NCBI RefSeq assembly: GCF_947496875.1
Contig: NZ_CANMEH010000003.1
Coordinates: 186,001-250,000 of the forward strand
Direction of reading: 5' to 3'
From: an uncultured Paracoccus sp.
GTDB taxonomy: Bacteria; Pseudomonadota; Alphaproteobacteria; Rhodobacterales; Rhodobacteraceae
Length of the DNA: 64,000 bases
The position numbers and the translations under genes are program-made. This document shows positions 1 to 8,547 of this stretch, piece after piece (position 1 is the stretch's first letter; each line of letters opens with the position of its first letter). The notes under the pieces were generated by a model that did no database searches, had not been told where the DNA came from, and worked only from the letters and a program-made list of their open reading frames with translations.

Positions 1-83
1 ACCCGCGCGAGCGCATGCGCGACGGTCCGGTTGATCGAACCCTTGCGCAGCGAGCCAACGAGAACGGCGACGGAATGAGTCAT
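1..83 (-). CDS. NADPH-dependent FMN reductase, N-terminal part (runs off window)
   Basis: Only the first 27 codons are in the window; the gene continues beyond base 1. It opens with ATG at 83, with an AAGGA ribosome site about 9 bases upstream. The peptide begins MTHSVAVLVGSLRKGSINR. The VGSLRKGS stretch is the phosphate-binding loop typical of the NAD(P)H-dependent FMN reductase/quinone or chromate reductase family (flavodoxin fold). It is divergent from rmuC. Substrate cannot be told from this fragment. Confidence 0.75.
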   Translation of the reverse strand, partial: MTHSVAVLVGSLRKGSINRTVAHALAR

Positions 84-213
84 GACGGCGATTCCTTTCA
101 GGTCTGTCGCCTCCCAACCCGCCGGACTGCTTGCGGTTTCGGACCAAATCGTGAACATGGCGAAAACATGACTTGGCGGCGCTGTCGCCGAGCCGGACAG
201 GAATGAGGCACGC

Positions 214-1611
214 GTGGACGTAACGAAGCTTGATCAGGTCGTTGCCGGTGGATGGGTGCTTGCGGCGCTGGTCGGATTCGCGGCCGTCGCTTTGGTCTGG
301 GCATTCGTCCAGACGCACAGGCGCCGCGCTGCCGAACATGCATTGACCCGTGCGCAGGTCGAGGGCGCCGCAATGGTCGCGCGGCTCGACAGCCAAGGGG
401 CCCGCGTGGCCGAGTTGAGCGAGGAGCGCGACAACCTCGCCGATGTGCTGCATCAGGCGCGGCAGTCGGTTGCTGCGCTGGAACGCGACATCTCCACGCT
501 GAAGCTGAATGCCCGCAGGGACGCCGAGGCTTCGTCCCGCGAGATAGAACTGCTGCGCGAGATGCGTGAGGAGATGACGGCCCAGTTCCGGCTGCTGGCC
601 GATGACAGCCTGCGACGGCAGGGCGCCGATCTGGAGAAGACCCACGGGGAACGGCTGGCCGCCCTGTTGTCGCCATTTCGCGAGCAGGTCCAGCATTTTC
701 AGAAAGAGCTGGCTGACCGGAACCGCGCCGCGGCCGACGAGCGGGCTGCCCTGCGCGAACAGATCGAGGGACTGCATCGCCGTTCGGAGGAGATCGGCCG
801 TGATGCGGTGGCGCTTGCCCGCGCGCTCAGGGGTGACAAGCAGCGCCAGGGCGCCTGGGGAGAGATGGTGCTGGACACGATCCTCGAGCAGTCCGGACTG
901 CAGGACGGCGTGCACTATCTTGCGCAGGCCAGCCATGTCGATGAGCAGGGAAAGCGCTGGCGACCCGACGTGATCGTGCGGATGCCCCGGGACCGGGTGC
1001 TGGTGGTCGACAGCAAGGTCAGCCTCGTCGATTACGCCGAGGCGTCGGCCTGTGACGATCCCGCGCAGCGCGAGTTGCTGCTGCGCCGTCACGCCGCATC
1101 CATGCGCCGTCACGTGACGGAACTGGCGAGCCGGGGTTATCAGGCGATCGACGAGGGATCAGTCGATTACGTGCTGATGTTCGTCCCCATCGAGGGTGCG
1201 CTGTCGGACGCGATGCGCGCTGACCCCGATCTGGCGACATTCGCGCTGGATCGACGGGTCGGGCTGGCGACCCCGACGACGCTTATGCTGACGCTGCGTA
1301 CGGTCGAACATGTCTGGACGGTGGAGCGGCGCGAGACGAACGCCGCCGAAATCGCCAGCCGAGCCGGTGCGCTGTATGACAAGCTGGCCGGTTTCGTGGA
1401 TGCCGTCGAGGATGTGGGCCGAGCATTGGACACCGCGTCGCGCGCCCACGAGACGGCGATGGCCCGCCTGACCCGCGGCCCCGGCAACGTCATCCGGCAG
1501 GTTGAGCTGCTGCGCGAGCTCGGCGCCCGCACCCAGAAGAAACTGGCGCTCGATCACGACCGGGCCGATGTCGTGCCGCTGGTCCGTACGAGCCAAGCCC
1601 AGGATCGCTGA
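214..1611 (+). CDS. rmuC: DNA recombination protein RmuC
   Basis: The 465-residue product has one N-terminal membrane segment (about residues 10-30), a long coiled coil (about 35-200) and a RmuC nuclease-like core containing GAWGEMVLD and VVDSKVSL. RmuC limits inversions and rearrangements at inverted repeats and is thought to act as a membrane-anchored nuclease. The start is GTG at 214, preceded by GAGG five bases upstream. Length and domain order match the family. It stands alone, divergent from the FMN reductase, with a 91-base gap before the next small gene. Confidence 0.93.
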   Translation: MDVTKLDQVVAGGWVLAALVGFAAVALVWAFVQTHRRRAAEHALTRAQVEGAAMVARLDSQGARVAELSEERDNLADVLHQARQSVAALERDISTLKLNARRDAEASSREIELLREMREEMTAQFRLLADDSLRRQGADLEKTHGERLAALLSPFREQVQHFQKELADRNRAAADERAALREQIEGLHRRSEEIGRDAVALARALRGDKQRQGAWGEMVLDTILEQSGLQDGVHYLAQASHVDEQGKRWRPDVIVRMPRDRVLVVDSKVSLVDYAEASACDDPAQRELLLRRHAASMRRHVTELASRGYQAIDEGSVDYVLMFVPIEGALSDAMRADPDLATFALDRRVGLATPTTLMLTLRTVEHVWTVERRETNAAEIASRAGALYDKLAGFVDAVEDVGRALDTASRAHETAMARLTRGPGNVIRQVELLRELGARTQKKLALDHDRADVVPLVRTSQAQDR

Positions 1612-1702
1612 TCCCCTGTCACGGACATGATGATCCGCATCGGCGCGTCGCAGGGAACCTGCGTCATCCCCGGGCATTGATTGCGGAACACAGGAGAAGA
1701 CG

Positions 1703-2044
1703 ATGGACCTTACCCCGCTGCAGATCGATGTTCTCAGGGCCTTGCTGCGTAGCCGGGTCGATGGCAGCAGCCAGTATCTATCCCTTTCCGATCTGCGCGA
1801 CCTGATGGGCAAGGGCGCGCCGGACGTGCAGGCACTGTCCGCCGCACTGCCGGAACTGAGTGACTGGTTCCGCAACCATGGCCTGCCGGACGTGACCGCC
1901 GTGGTGATCCCCAGCGAGAACGCCGACAGGAACGTGATGCTGCCCGACGACAGCGCCGTGGAACGGCTCGGCGGCCTGGCCGCGGCGCATGCCGAGGCGA
2001 ACCGCGTGCGCGACTTCGACTGGATCGGCTGGCGCGACGGCTGA
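1703..2044 (+). CDS. Small acidic protein of unknown function
   Basis: The 113-residue soluble protein has no signal peptide or membrane segment that I can see, and I do not recognise the family. It starts MDLTPLQIDVLRALL and ends in FDWIGWRDG. The N-terminal third is predicted helical and looks like a small winged-helix or helical-bundle segment, but no motif fixes this. ATG at 1703 follows a good AGGAG site. It lies between rmuC and nrdR, with over 200 bases before nrdR, so it is probably its own transcription unit. Confidence 0.7.
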   Translation: MDLTPLQIDVLRALLRSRVDGSSQYLSLSDLRDLMGKGAPDVQALSAALPELSDWFRNHGLPDVTAVVIPSENADRNVMLPDDSAVERLGGLAAAHAEANRVRDFDWIGWRDG

Positions 2045-2165
2045 GCGCCGCCCGTGCGCCACGCGGGCCTGTGGTCGGCCAGGCCGTCTCGTCCGTCCCC
2101 CCGCCCTTTACTTGTGACAACCCCACGATCTCGGAACCGTTGCGGTGTGAGCAGCGGTGTTGTTG

Positions 2166-2188
2166 CCACAGCATGCTGCAGCATGTGG
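2166..2188. promoter_or_regulatory. Palindromic candidate operator upstream of nrdR-ribD
   Basis: Two overlapping dyads sit about 80 bases before the nrdR start. One is a perfect 14-base palindrome (CATGCTGCAGCATG, 2172-2185). The other is CCACA (2166-2170) facing TGTGG (2184-2188). It does not resemble the AT-rich NrdR box. Position in the only sizeable gap before the nrdR-ribD unit suggests a regulator site, but the binding protein is unknown. Confidence 0.3.
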
Positions 2189-2267
2189 TATTTTCTCCTT
2201 TCGCCTACCCAAACTCTGCGAAGGGCACTAAGCTCGGTCCGCTTGGCAGGCCGCCGGAGGCTCGGGA

Positions 2268-2729
2268 ATGCGTTGTCCGTTCTGTGGAAACATCGACACT
2301 CAGGTCAAGGATTCCCGTCCGGCCGAGGACAATGTCGCAATCCGCAGGCGCAGATTCTGCCCTGCCTGCGCGGGGCGTTTCACCACGTATGAGCGGGTCC
2401 AGCTGCGCGACCTGGTGGTGATCAAGTCCACCGGCCGTCGCGAGGATTTCGACCGCGACAAGCTCAGCCGCTCGATCCGTATCGCGCTGCAGAAGCGCCC
2501 GGTCGAGGCCGAACGGGTGGAGCAGATGATTTCCGGCATCGTGCGGCGGCTTGAAAGCATGGGTGACACCGATATCCCCTCCAAGGTCATCGGCGAGATC
2601 GTCATGGAGGCATTGGCCCGGATCGACACGGTGGCCTATGTCCGGTTTGCGAGCGTCTACAAGAATTTCCAAGCGGCCGACGATTTCGACCGCTTCGTCA
2701 GCGAACTGCGCCCCGTCACGGAAGAATAG
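2268..2729 (+). CDS. nrdR: Transcriptional repressor NrdR
   Basis: The 153-residue product has the complete NrdR architecture. A zinc ribbon uses C3, C6, C31 and C34 (CPFC and CPAC), followed by RFTTYERV and an ATP-cone domain from about residue 49. NrdR represses ribonucleotide reductase genes when it senses ATP/dATP. ATG at 2268 has GGAGG about 10 bases upstream. ribD starts 10 bases after its stop, so the two are co-transcribed, the usual nrdR-rib linkage in this group. Confidence 0.96.
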   Translation: MRCPFCGNIDTQVKDSRPAEDNVAIRRRRFCPACAGRFTTYERVQLRDLVVIKSTGRREDFDRDKLSRSIRIALQKRPVEAERVEQMISGIVRRLESMGDTDIPSKVIGEIVMEALARIDTVAYVRFASVYKNFQAADDFDRFVSELRPVTEE

Positions 2730-2739
2730 GGCGCGACGG

Positions 2740-3750
2740 GTGCGCGATGATCTGCGCCACATGGATCACGCGCTGAACCTCGCACGTCGAGGTCTCGGGA
2801 ATGTCTGGCCGAACCCTGCGGTCGGCTGCGTCATCGTACGGGACGGGGGCATTGTCGGCCGCGGATGGACCCGACCGGGCGGCCGTCCCCACGCCGAGGC
2901 TGTGGCACTGGCGGAGGCCGGTACTCGGGCGCGGGGCGCCACCGCCTATGTGACGCTGGAACCCTGCGCGCATCATGGCCGCACCCCGCCCTGCGCAGCG
3001 GCGCTGGCCGACGCGGGGGTGAGGCGCGTGGTCACGGCCCTGACTGACCCCGATCCGCGGGTGACCGGCGAAGGTCATGCGATGCTGCGCGCCGCGGGGG
3101 TCGTCGTCGAACAGGACGTTCGCGCGGAGGCTGCCGCGGCGCTGCAGCGGGGGTTCCTGTCGCGTGTCCAGCGCGGACGCCCGATGCTGACCCTGAAGCT
3201 CGCCACCAGCTTCGACGGTCGCATCGCCACGGCTGGTGGCGAAAGTCGATGGATCACTGGCGCTGCTGCCCGCCACCATGTCCACGGTCTGCGCCTGCGC
3301 CACGATGCGGTGATGGTTGGCGGCGCGACGGCACGCGCCGATCGGCCGGCCCTGAACGTACGTGGCTTCGGCGCCGTCCGGCAGCCGGTGCGCATCGTGG
3401 TGGCGAATGATGAGATCCCTGATCTGCCGCCCGAGGACGAGGCGCACGGTCCCCTGTGGATCGTCCCTGGCCCGCTTCCCGAGATGATGGCGGAACTGGG
3501 GCGGCGCGGCCTGACCCGCGTGCTGTGCGAGGGCGGCGGGCGATTGGCGGCCGGGCTGTTGCAGGCCGGGCTGGCGGATGAGCTTGTGGGCTATACCGCG
3601 GGCGTCGTGCTGGGTGCCGAGGCGCGTCCCGCGGTGGCCCCGATCGCGACTGTAGCGCTGAAAGAAGCGCCACGTTTCAGACTGGCGGAGACGCGGCGCC
3701 TGGGGCCCGACGTGATGCACCGGTGGGTCATGGACGATACAGCTCTGTAA
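2740..3750 (+). CDS. ribD: Bifunctional diaminohydroxyphosphoribosylaminopyrimidine deaminase / 5-amino-6-(5-phosphoribosylamino)uracil reductase
   Basis: RibD carries out the second and third steps of riboflavin synthesis. The N-terminal deaminase keeps its zinc and proton-shuttle residues (H51, E53, C76, C85 in PHAE and PCAHHGRTPPC). The C-terminal reductase begins around residue 145 (PMLTLKLATSFDGRIA). I chose GTG at 2740, just after nrdR; an in-frame ATG at 2761 would drop only seven residues. The product is 336 aa, normal for the family. Directly downstream the rib block is interrupted by the oppositely oriented kps genes. Confidence 0.93.
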   Translation: MRDDLRHMDHALNLARRGLGNVWPNPAVGCVIVRDGGIVGRGWTRPGGRPHAEAVALAEAGTRARGATAYVTLEPCAHHGRTPPCAAALADAGVRRVVTALTDPDPRVTGEGHAMLRAAGVVVEQDVRAEAAAALQRGFLSRVQRGRPMLTLKLATSFDGRIATAGGESRWITGAAARHHVHGLRLRHDAVMVGGATARADRPALNVRGFGAVRQPVRIVVANDEIPDLPPEDEAHGPLWIVPGPLPEMMAELGRRGLTRVLCEGGGRLAAGLLQAGLADELVGYTAGVVLGAEARPAVAPIATVALKEAPRFRLAETRRLGPDVMHRWVMDDTAL

Positions 3751-3759
3751 CCCGCCTGC

Positions 3760-5775
3760 CTAGCGGCGCCAGATCCAGCTGTGACCGGCGAAGACGCCCT
3801 GCAGCTTGGAAAGCGTGCGCAGCCCCGACCCGCTCCCTCGCGCCGCCGGATCTGTCAGCCGGTCGAGTGCGACCTCGACGGGGCAGGGCAGGCCGCTGAC
3901 CGGATCGACATAGCGGGGATAGGCGATCAGGGCCGCGTGCACCAGGCCATCCAGTCCCGGGCGGGCCGTGCGCCGGGATGGAACCGGGCCCAGATCGCGG
4001 GTCAGGCCCCAGCCCGCATAGAACGGCGCGCCCAGAACGGTGACCGGAGTGCCTCGGACAAGCGCCTCGAATCCGAGGGTCGAGGTCATCGTCCAGACCT
4101 CATCCACCCGGTCGATCAACGCTGCAGCGGGGGCACGTGGCGCGATCACGTCGGCCAGCCCGCGCAGATCCATGGGGGCCACCTCGCCAAGCCGCAGTCC
4201 CGCCTCGACGTCAGGATGCGGTTTCCACACGATCAGCGCGTCCGGATTGTCCCTTCTTACCCGGCGCAGCAGGGCCAGGTTGGTCCTTTCGGCGCCAGCC
4301 CCCAGCCGGATCGACGCGTCATCTTCGACCTGTCCGGGCACCAGGATGATCCGGCGGCCGTCCCGCGGCAGATCGGGAACGCTGCCGTCCGACAAATTAT
4401 ACTTGGTCACGACGCGGTCACGCAGCTTCCCGCGCAGCGCTGCGGCGCGGGACAGATCGGCCGCCGAGCGCGGGCTGTCGATCAGCCGTTCCAGTCGGCT
4501 TGCGCGCGTCGGATCATAGTAGATGCCCAAGTCGTCGGCGACGAGGGAAAGTGGTGGGACCAGCGCTGCACCCAAGCCCCGGGATCGCAGGAATCCGTCC
4601 TCGACTCGCGCAGCCTCCGGGACTGCGGCGGCTGCGCTTGCCCAGGCAAGGGTAACGCGCGGGGATGGGCGTCGTGTAAACCGGACGCCTCGGCCGTTGC
4701 CGAAGATGCGCGCGATGAATGGCCGCTTCCACCTGCGCATGCCGTAGGCGAGGTGACCTGCGCGATCCTGCCGCCACGCGGCGGCCTCGGCCTCGATCTG
4801 TCGCAGGGCGGAAGTGAAATCGGTGAGACAGTCGCGACAGGGATCATACCAGATCGGCGCCAGCAGATGTGTCGCGGCAAACAGGCGATCGGTGGTGATC
4901 CCGGTTGCCGCCGCCCGGCGCGGTATCGTTGTCTCGTCGTCCGACAGACCCCAGCCGGCATAGAACGGCTGGCCGAATAGCCGCGGACGGTGGCCCGCCA
5001 GCAGCGCCTCGTAGCCCATCTGTGAACTGACGGTGTAGACCGCACCGGCCCGCTCCACCAGGCGCCAGGGCGATACCGGCGCATCGCAGAAGCGCTCGCC
5101 GGGGCGCAGGTCCAACGGTGAGAAATGGCCGGGTCGCAGCCCAGCCGATGTCTCAGGGTGGCTGCGGACGACCAGAGGCGTGCTCGGATGTTCGTCACGG
5201 GCTGCCTGGAGCATGCGCAGGAACACCGCGCGGCCGGCTCCGACGAGGGAGGCGTCACCTGCCGTCTGATCGATGACCAGCACATAGCCCGACGGCGGGG
5301 GCTCGGCGCCCGGCAGGTGGGCATTGTATTTCGACAGGTCTGCGCCGCGCAGCGACGACAGCGCGGCCGCTGCCTCGTGGGCCCGCGCGGCGCTTTGCGG
5401 GGAGGCGATCAACTGTTCGATGAGCGACGGGCCCGAAGCGTCGAAGTGCAGCCCTGCCGGATCGACGATCAGCCCGATCGGCCCCCGCCGTGCCACCGGA
5501 CCACGCGCGCGTCCCGGCAGGACCGAACGAAGAAACGCGTCCTCCACGGTCACCGCGCTCGCGCCTTGCCGCGCGGCGATTGCCCGACCGCGCCAGGCCG
5601 TCGGGCTGTTTCCCCATACCCCCACGGCATCCCCGGGACCGGGCACGCCCAGACGTGGGGTCCATCCGGCGAGCGTCAGTATCCTGTGGACCCGTCGGCT
5701 CCGGAAGAAGCCGGTGTTGAAAACAAAAAGCTGCCGGGGGTGGTCCCCGGCAGCTTGGTGGTCGGATGCGGGCAA
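3760..5775 (-). CDS. kpsC: Capsular polysaccharide beta-Kdo transferase KpsC-like
   Basis: The protein (about 671 aa) is built of two homologous halves, seen in the paired motifs VRSHPETSAGLRPG / WKPHPDVEAGLRLG and repeated FYAGWGL. This tandem layout defines KpsC, whose two modules add the beta-linked Kdo residues that join capsule to its lipid anchor on the inner face of the inner membrane. Conserved sequence begins at LFVFNTGFF. The only in-frame start close before it is TTG at 5775, six bases past the upstream stop; an ATG at 5856 would overlap the upstream gene by 76 bases. The start is therefore uncertain. A terminator-like hairpin overlaps its first codons. Confidence 0.85.
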   Translation of the reverse strand: MPASDHQAAGDHPRQLFVFNTGFFRSRRVHRILTLAGWTPRLGVPGPGDAVGVWGNSPTAWRGRAIAARQGASAVTVEDAFLRSVLPGRARGPVARRGPIGLIVDPAGLHFDASGPSLIEQLIASPQSAARAHEAAAALSSLRGADLSKYNAHLPGAEPPPSGYVLVIDQTAGDASLVGAGRAVFLRMLQAARDEHPSTPLVVRSHPETSAGLRPGHFSPLDLRPGERFCDAPVSPWRLVERAGAVYTVSSQMGYEALLAGHRPRLFGQPFYAGWGLSDDETTIPRRAAATGITTDRLFAATHLLAPIWYDPCRDCLTDFTSALRQIEAEAAAWRQDRAGHLAYGMRRWKRPFIARIFGNGRGVRFTRRPSPRVTLAWASAAAAVPEAARVEDGFLRSRGLGAALVPPLSLVADDLGIYYDPTRASRLERLIDSPRSAADLSRAAALRGKLRDRVVTKYNLSDGSVPDLPRDGRRIILVPGQVEDDASIRLGAGAERTNLALLRRVRRDNPDALIVWKPHPDVEAGLRLGEVAPMDLRGLADVIAPRAPAAALIDRVDEVWTMTSTLGFEALVRGTPVTVLGAPFYAGWGLTRDLGPVPSRRTARPGLDGLVHAALIAYPRYVDPVSGLPCPVEVALDRLTDPAARGSGSGLRTLSKLQGVFAGHSWIWRR
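5724..5756 (-). terminator. Intrinsic terminator-like hairpin between the export gene and kpsC
   Basis: A 12-base perfect stem (5728-5739 with 5745-5756, five-base loop) is followed on the minus strand by TTTTTG. It is placed just after the stop of the polysaccharide-export gene, yet inside the apparent 5' reading frame of kpsC. It could be a partial terminator or attenuator that lowers kpsC expression relative to the upstream genes. Confidence 0.75.
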
Positions 5776-5780
5776 TCTGA

Positions 5781-6938
5781 TCAGTTGCTGCCCAGCGAAT
5801 CCAGCGTCCGCGCGGTGGCGGCGCTGCCTGTGATTGCGCCCAAAGTCTTCTGCCATTGCACGTAAGGTGCTTCGGTCACGTAGACCGTGTCCCCGTCGCG
5901 GATCATGAAGTCGCGTGCAAGGAACAGTCCGTTCGGACGGGTGAGGTCCAGGATATAGGCCATGCGCTGATCGCCGTAGAGATCGTTGCGCCCCATCACG
6001 GACCGGGCCACCGACTGCGGTTCCTCGCGCAGGACGAACACCCCGGTCGGGTCGGCCAGCTGGCTTTGCAGGCCGCCAACCATTGCAATTGCTTCGATCG
6101 CGTCGATTTCCTCGCTGCCCAGCGGCACCTTGGTCTGGCCGCCCAATGCGCCCAGCGCGGTGAAGCTGCGCTGGTCTTCCTCGACCAGGATAACGTCACC
6201 CGGGCGCAGCGCGATGTCGTTGCGCGAGTTGGCGTACAGATCCTTCAGCCACACGCGCCCGGTCGTGTTGCCGCGCTTGACTGTCACGACGGCGATCTCG
6301 GGATCGATCGACACCCCCCCGGCGCGCGCCAGCATGGCCGACAGGGAGCGAGTCGGGCGTTCGATCGGGAAGACGCCCTGGCCGTTCACCTTGCCCATGA
6401 CCGACACGGTGGCACCGTCGCCGGCCACCCGGGTCACGGTGACCTGCGGGTCCGGCGTCTGGTTGGACAGGCGCGAGGTGATGATCTGACGCAGCGCGTC
6501 GGGGCTGTTGCCCGCCGCCATGACCCGACCGGCATAGGGCACGAAGATGTAGCCGGCGCTGTCCACCTGGATTTCCTGCAGCGGTGTGTTCGACTGCCCC
6601 AGCGACGACAGCAGACCATCATCGACGTTTTCCCAGATCGTCAGGCCCAGCACGTCGCCGGGGCGGATCTCGTCGGCGCCGACCTGGCCGGCCGCCAGGA
6701 AATCGCCGCCGAACCCGTAGGTCGGCGCGTAGGCGGTCGCTCTGGTGACGTGGTTGTTGACGTAGATGACATGCGCGTCGCCACCGCGCTCGACGGCCCC
6801 CGTGAAGATCTCTTTCTTGGTAGGGCCCGACCGAGGCAGCCCGCAGGCGGCAAGACCTGTCATGGCCAGCAGGGCGGCAAACCGAAGGGTTCGTCCGAAA
6901 GGCACGTGCGAGCTTCGCACGAATGATACGCTAATCAA
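5781..6938 (-). CDS. Polysaccharide export lipoprotein (Wza/KpsD-like)
   Basis: The protein (about 385 aa) opens with a hydrophobic signal and a lipobox (LAACG), so it is an outer-membrane lipoprotein. The body carries the polysaccharide-export domain (VLGLTIWENVDDGLL to about PYAGRV) followed by two SLBB-type segments (VSVMGKVNGQGVFPI and GGQTKVPLGS). Such proteins form the exit channel for capsule. I chose the TTG at 6938 because AGGAG lies seven bases before it; the frame is open further upstream to 7031 but without a matching site. It lies between kpsS and kpsC and is co-directional with them. Confidence 0.85.
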   Translation of the reverse strand: MISVSFVRSSHVPFGRTLRFAALLAMTGLAACGLPRSGPTKKEIFTGAVERGGDAHVIYVNNHVTRATAYAPTYGFGGDFLAAGQVGADEIRPGDVLGLTIWENVDDGLLSSLGQSNTPLQEIQVDSAGYIFVPYAGRVMAAGNSPDALRQIITSRLSNQTPDPQVTVTRVAGDGATVSVMGKVNGQGVFPIERPTRSLSAMLARAGGVSIDPEIAVVTVKRGNTTGRVWLKDLYANSRNDIALRPGDVILVEEDQRSFTALGALGGQTKVPLGSEEIDAIEAIAMVGGLQSQLADPTGVFVLREEPQSVARSVMGRNDLYGDQRMAYILDLTRPNGLFLARDFMIRDGDTVYVTEAPYVQWQKTLGAITGSAATARTLDSLGSN

Positions 6939-7037
6939 GTCCTGTCTCCTGTCCCTAGGCGGCGTTAGACGCCATCTCGCTGCGGCCCTGACCATACCGT
7001 GACAGGTCCGCTCGTTCCAACAATTAGACATAATCGG

Positions 7038-8360
7038 TCAGGCATCGCTGCCGATTTGTTGCCGGTGTGCACCGCGCCCGCTCGCCAAGGCGCTATAGGG
7101 GTTGTCCGGGGCAAGCATCAAGTCCACGGCGACGCGCAGTGCGTGAGCACGCGAGCGGGCGGCATAGAATCCGCCTGGCACCTGGCTGGTTTCCAGCAGG
7201 TAGTCCCGGTAGTCGCGGTAGGCGCGGGTATTCGGCCGGTCCGGATGGCGGAGGAATTCCTCAAGCGACTGGCGCGAGACGAGCTGGGGCTTGTCGAAGA
7301 CCGCCCGCCCCATCGCGCGCACGGGAATCCCGCGCCATAGCGCCTGCTGGGCCGATGTCGAGTTGACGGTCACCACGCTGCGCGCCTGCGCCAGCAGGCG
7401 GGCCAGCTTGCCGCCATGCACGACATGGACCCTGTCGGATACCCCGAGCGTCGCCGCGGTCTCTGCGATCGCATCGCGCACCTTGCCCCGCCCATCCTCC
7501 AGCGGGTGCGCTTTGAAAACGATGTGATGATGCGGGGGCGCGGCATCGGCAAAGGCGCGCAGCACCTCGTCCGTGAAGTCGCGCATCCGCTTGTAATCCG
7601 AGTGCGCGATGAAGCTGGCGTCGTGTTCCAGTTGCAGGAGCCCCAGCACATAGGGAAATCCCCCGCGGCGGATCGCCCGCACCGCGGCCCAGCGGGACAG
7701 CATAAAGGCAGGCGACAGCAGCAGCTTGCGCAGGTGCAGCATGAATTCCTGCCGGACGCCGACGTCGCGATGGGTGCGGAACAGCGGATAGCGCCGGTTC
7801 GCCGCAAGCACCATGAAGTGGTAGAGCGCGCCGTAGAACTTGTGATGCCGCATGTCGCCCCAGTGCGCCGGCGGGCGGGAGAGTTGGGATTCATGTCCCC
7901 GCAGGGCCGCGCGCATCTGCGGCAGGGTGATATCCATCAGGTCGGAATAGCCGTTCGAACCGCCCCGTTCGTAGCTGATCCAGTAGGGGCGCAGATAACC
8001 TTCCTCGAAGACGTGCAGAACCAGGCCGTGCAGGGCCGCAGCATCACGGGCGGCGGCGTGGACCGGGCGCACGTCGCCGTAGATCACGAGGTCGGTCACC
8101 CCCAGCCGGGTGATCAGGCTGTCCAGATGGGCCGGCCAGCTGGCGGTGTCGCCGGCATGTCTAATGAACCGGTCCCGATCCGACCAGAAGAATTCGTCAC
8201 CCGCATTGAAGCCGACGCGCCAGACCTGCGAGCCGGCGGAGCGCAGCAGCCGCCCCAGCCGGTCGAAGAACGGTCCGTGGGGGCCCTGGAGCAGAAGGAA
8301 TACACGCTGTTGGGGTGGCAACCCGGCACGTTCGGGACGTGAATGGCGGGAATGAAACAA
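7038..8360 (-). CDS. kpsS: Capsule Kdo transferase KpsS-like
   Basis: The 440-residue protein begins near VFLLLQGPHGPFFDRLGRLL and carries FEEGYLRPYWISYERGG, all typical of KpsS, which adds the first Kdo to the phosphatidylglycerol anchor of group 2-type capsules. The likely start is TTG at 8360; no clear ribosome site is visible and TTG near 8315 is an alternative. It is the first gene of a minus-strand unit kpsS-export lipoprotein-kpsC. The ABC transporter genes kpsM, kpsT and kpsE are not in this window. Confidence 0.87.
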   Translation of the reverse strand: MFHSRHSRPERAGLPPQQRVFLLLQGPHGPFFDRLGRLLRSAGSQVWRVGFNAGDEFFWSDRDRFIRHAGDTASWPAHLDSLITRLGVTDLVIYGDVRPVHAAARDAAALHGLVLHVFEEGYLRPYWISYERGGSNGYSDLMDITLPQMRAALRGHESQLSRPPAHWGDMRHHKFYGALYHFMVLAANRRYPLFRTHRDVGVRQEFMLHLRKLLLSPAFMLSRWAAVRAIRRGGFPYVLGLLQLEHDASFIAHSDYKRMRDFTDEVLRAFADAAPPHHHIVFKAHPLEDGRGKVRDAIAETAATLGVSDRVHVVHGGKLARLLAQARSVVTVNSTSAQQALWRGIPVRAMGRAVFDKPQLVSRQSLEEFLRHPDRPNTRAYRDYRDYLLETSQVPGGFYAARSRAHALRVAVDLMLAPDNPYSALASGRGAHRQQIGSDA

Positions 8361-8547
8361 TGGACTGAACCAACAAATACAAAGAAACTTCCGTCAGGAA
8401 TGCACGATCCGGACGCCGCTGCCAAGCTGGCCCTTTCGGCAGGTACATGCGCCGGACTTGCAGGACGCGGACCCCGCTGACCATATGGGTCGGCGTGACG
8501 GGATGCGTCCGGTCCCGTATTCAAGCGGTCGTTGCAGGAGAGGCGTA

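Noticed and set aside
98..676. Minus-strand frame overlapping rmuC
   Set aside because: Arg/Pro-rich shadow of the rmuC coding strand with no motif, and it would overlap a clear gene.
8361..8547. FMN riboswitch upstream of ribE
   Set aside because: I looked for the conserved RFN element (GGGGCAGGGTGAAA-type core and paired helices) and found nothing resembling it in this gap, nor in front of ribD, ribB or ribF.
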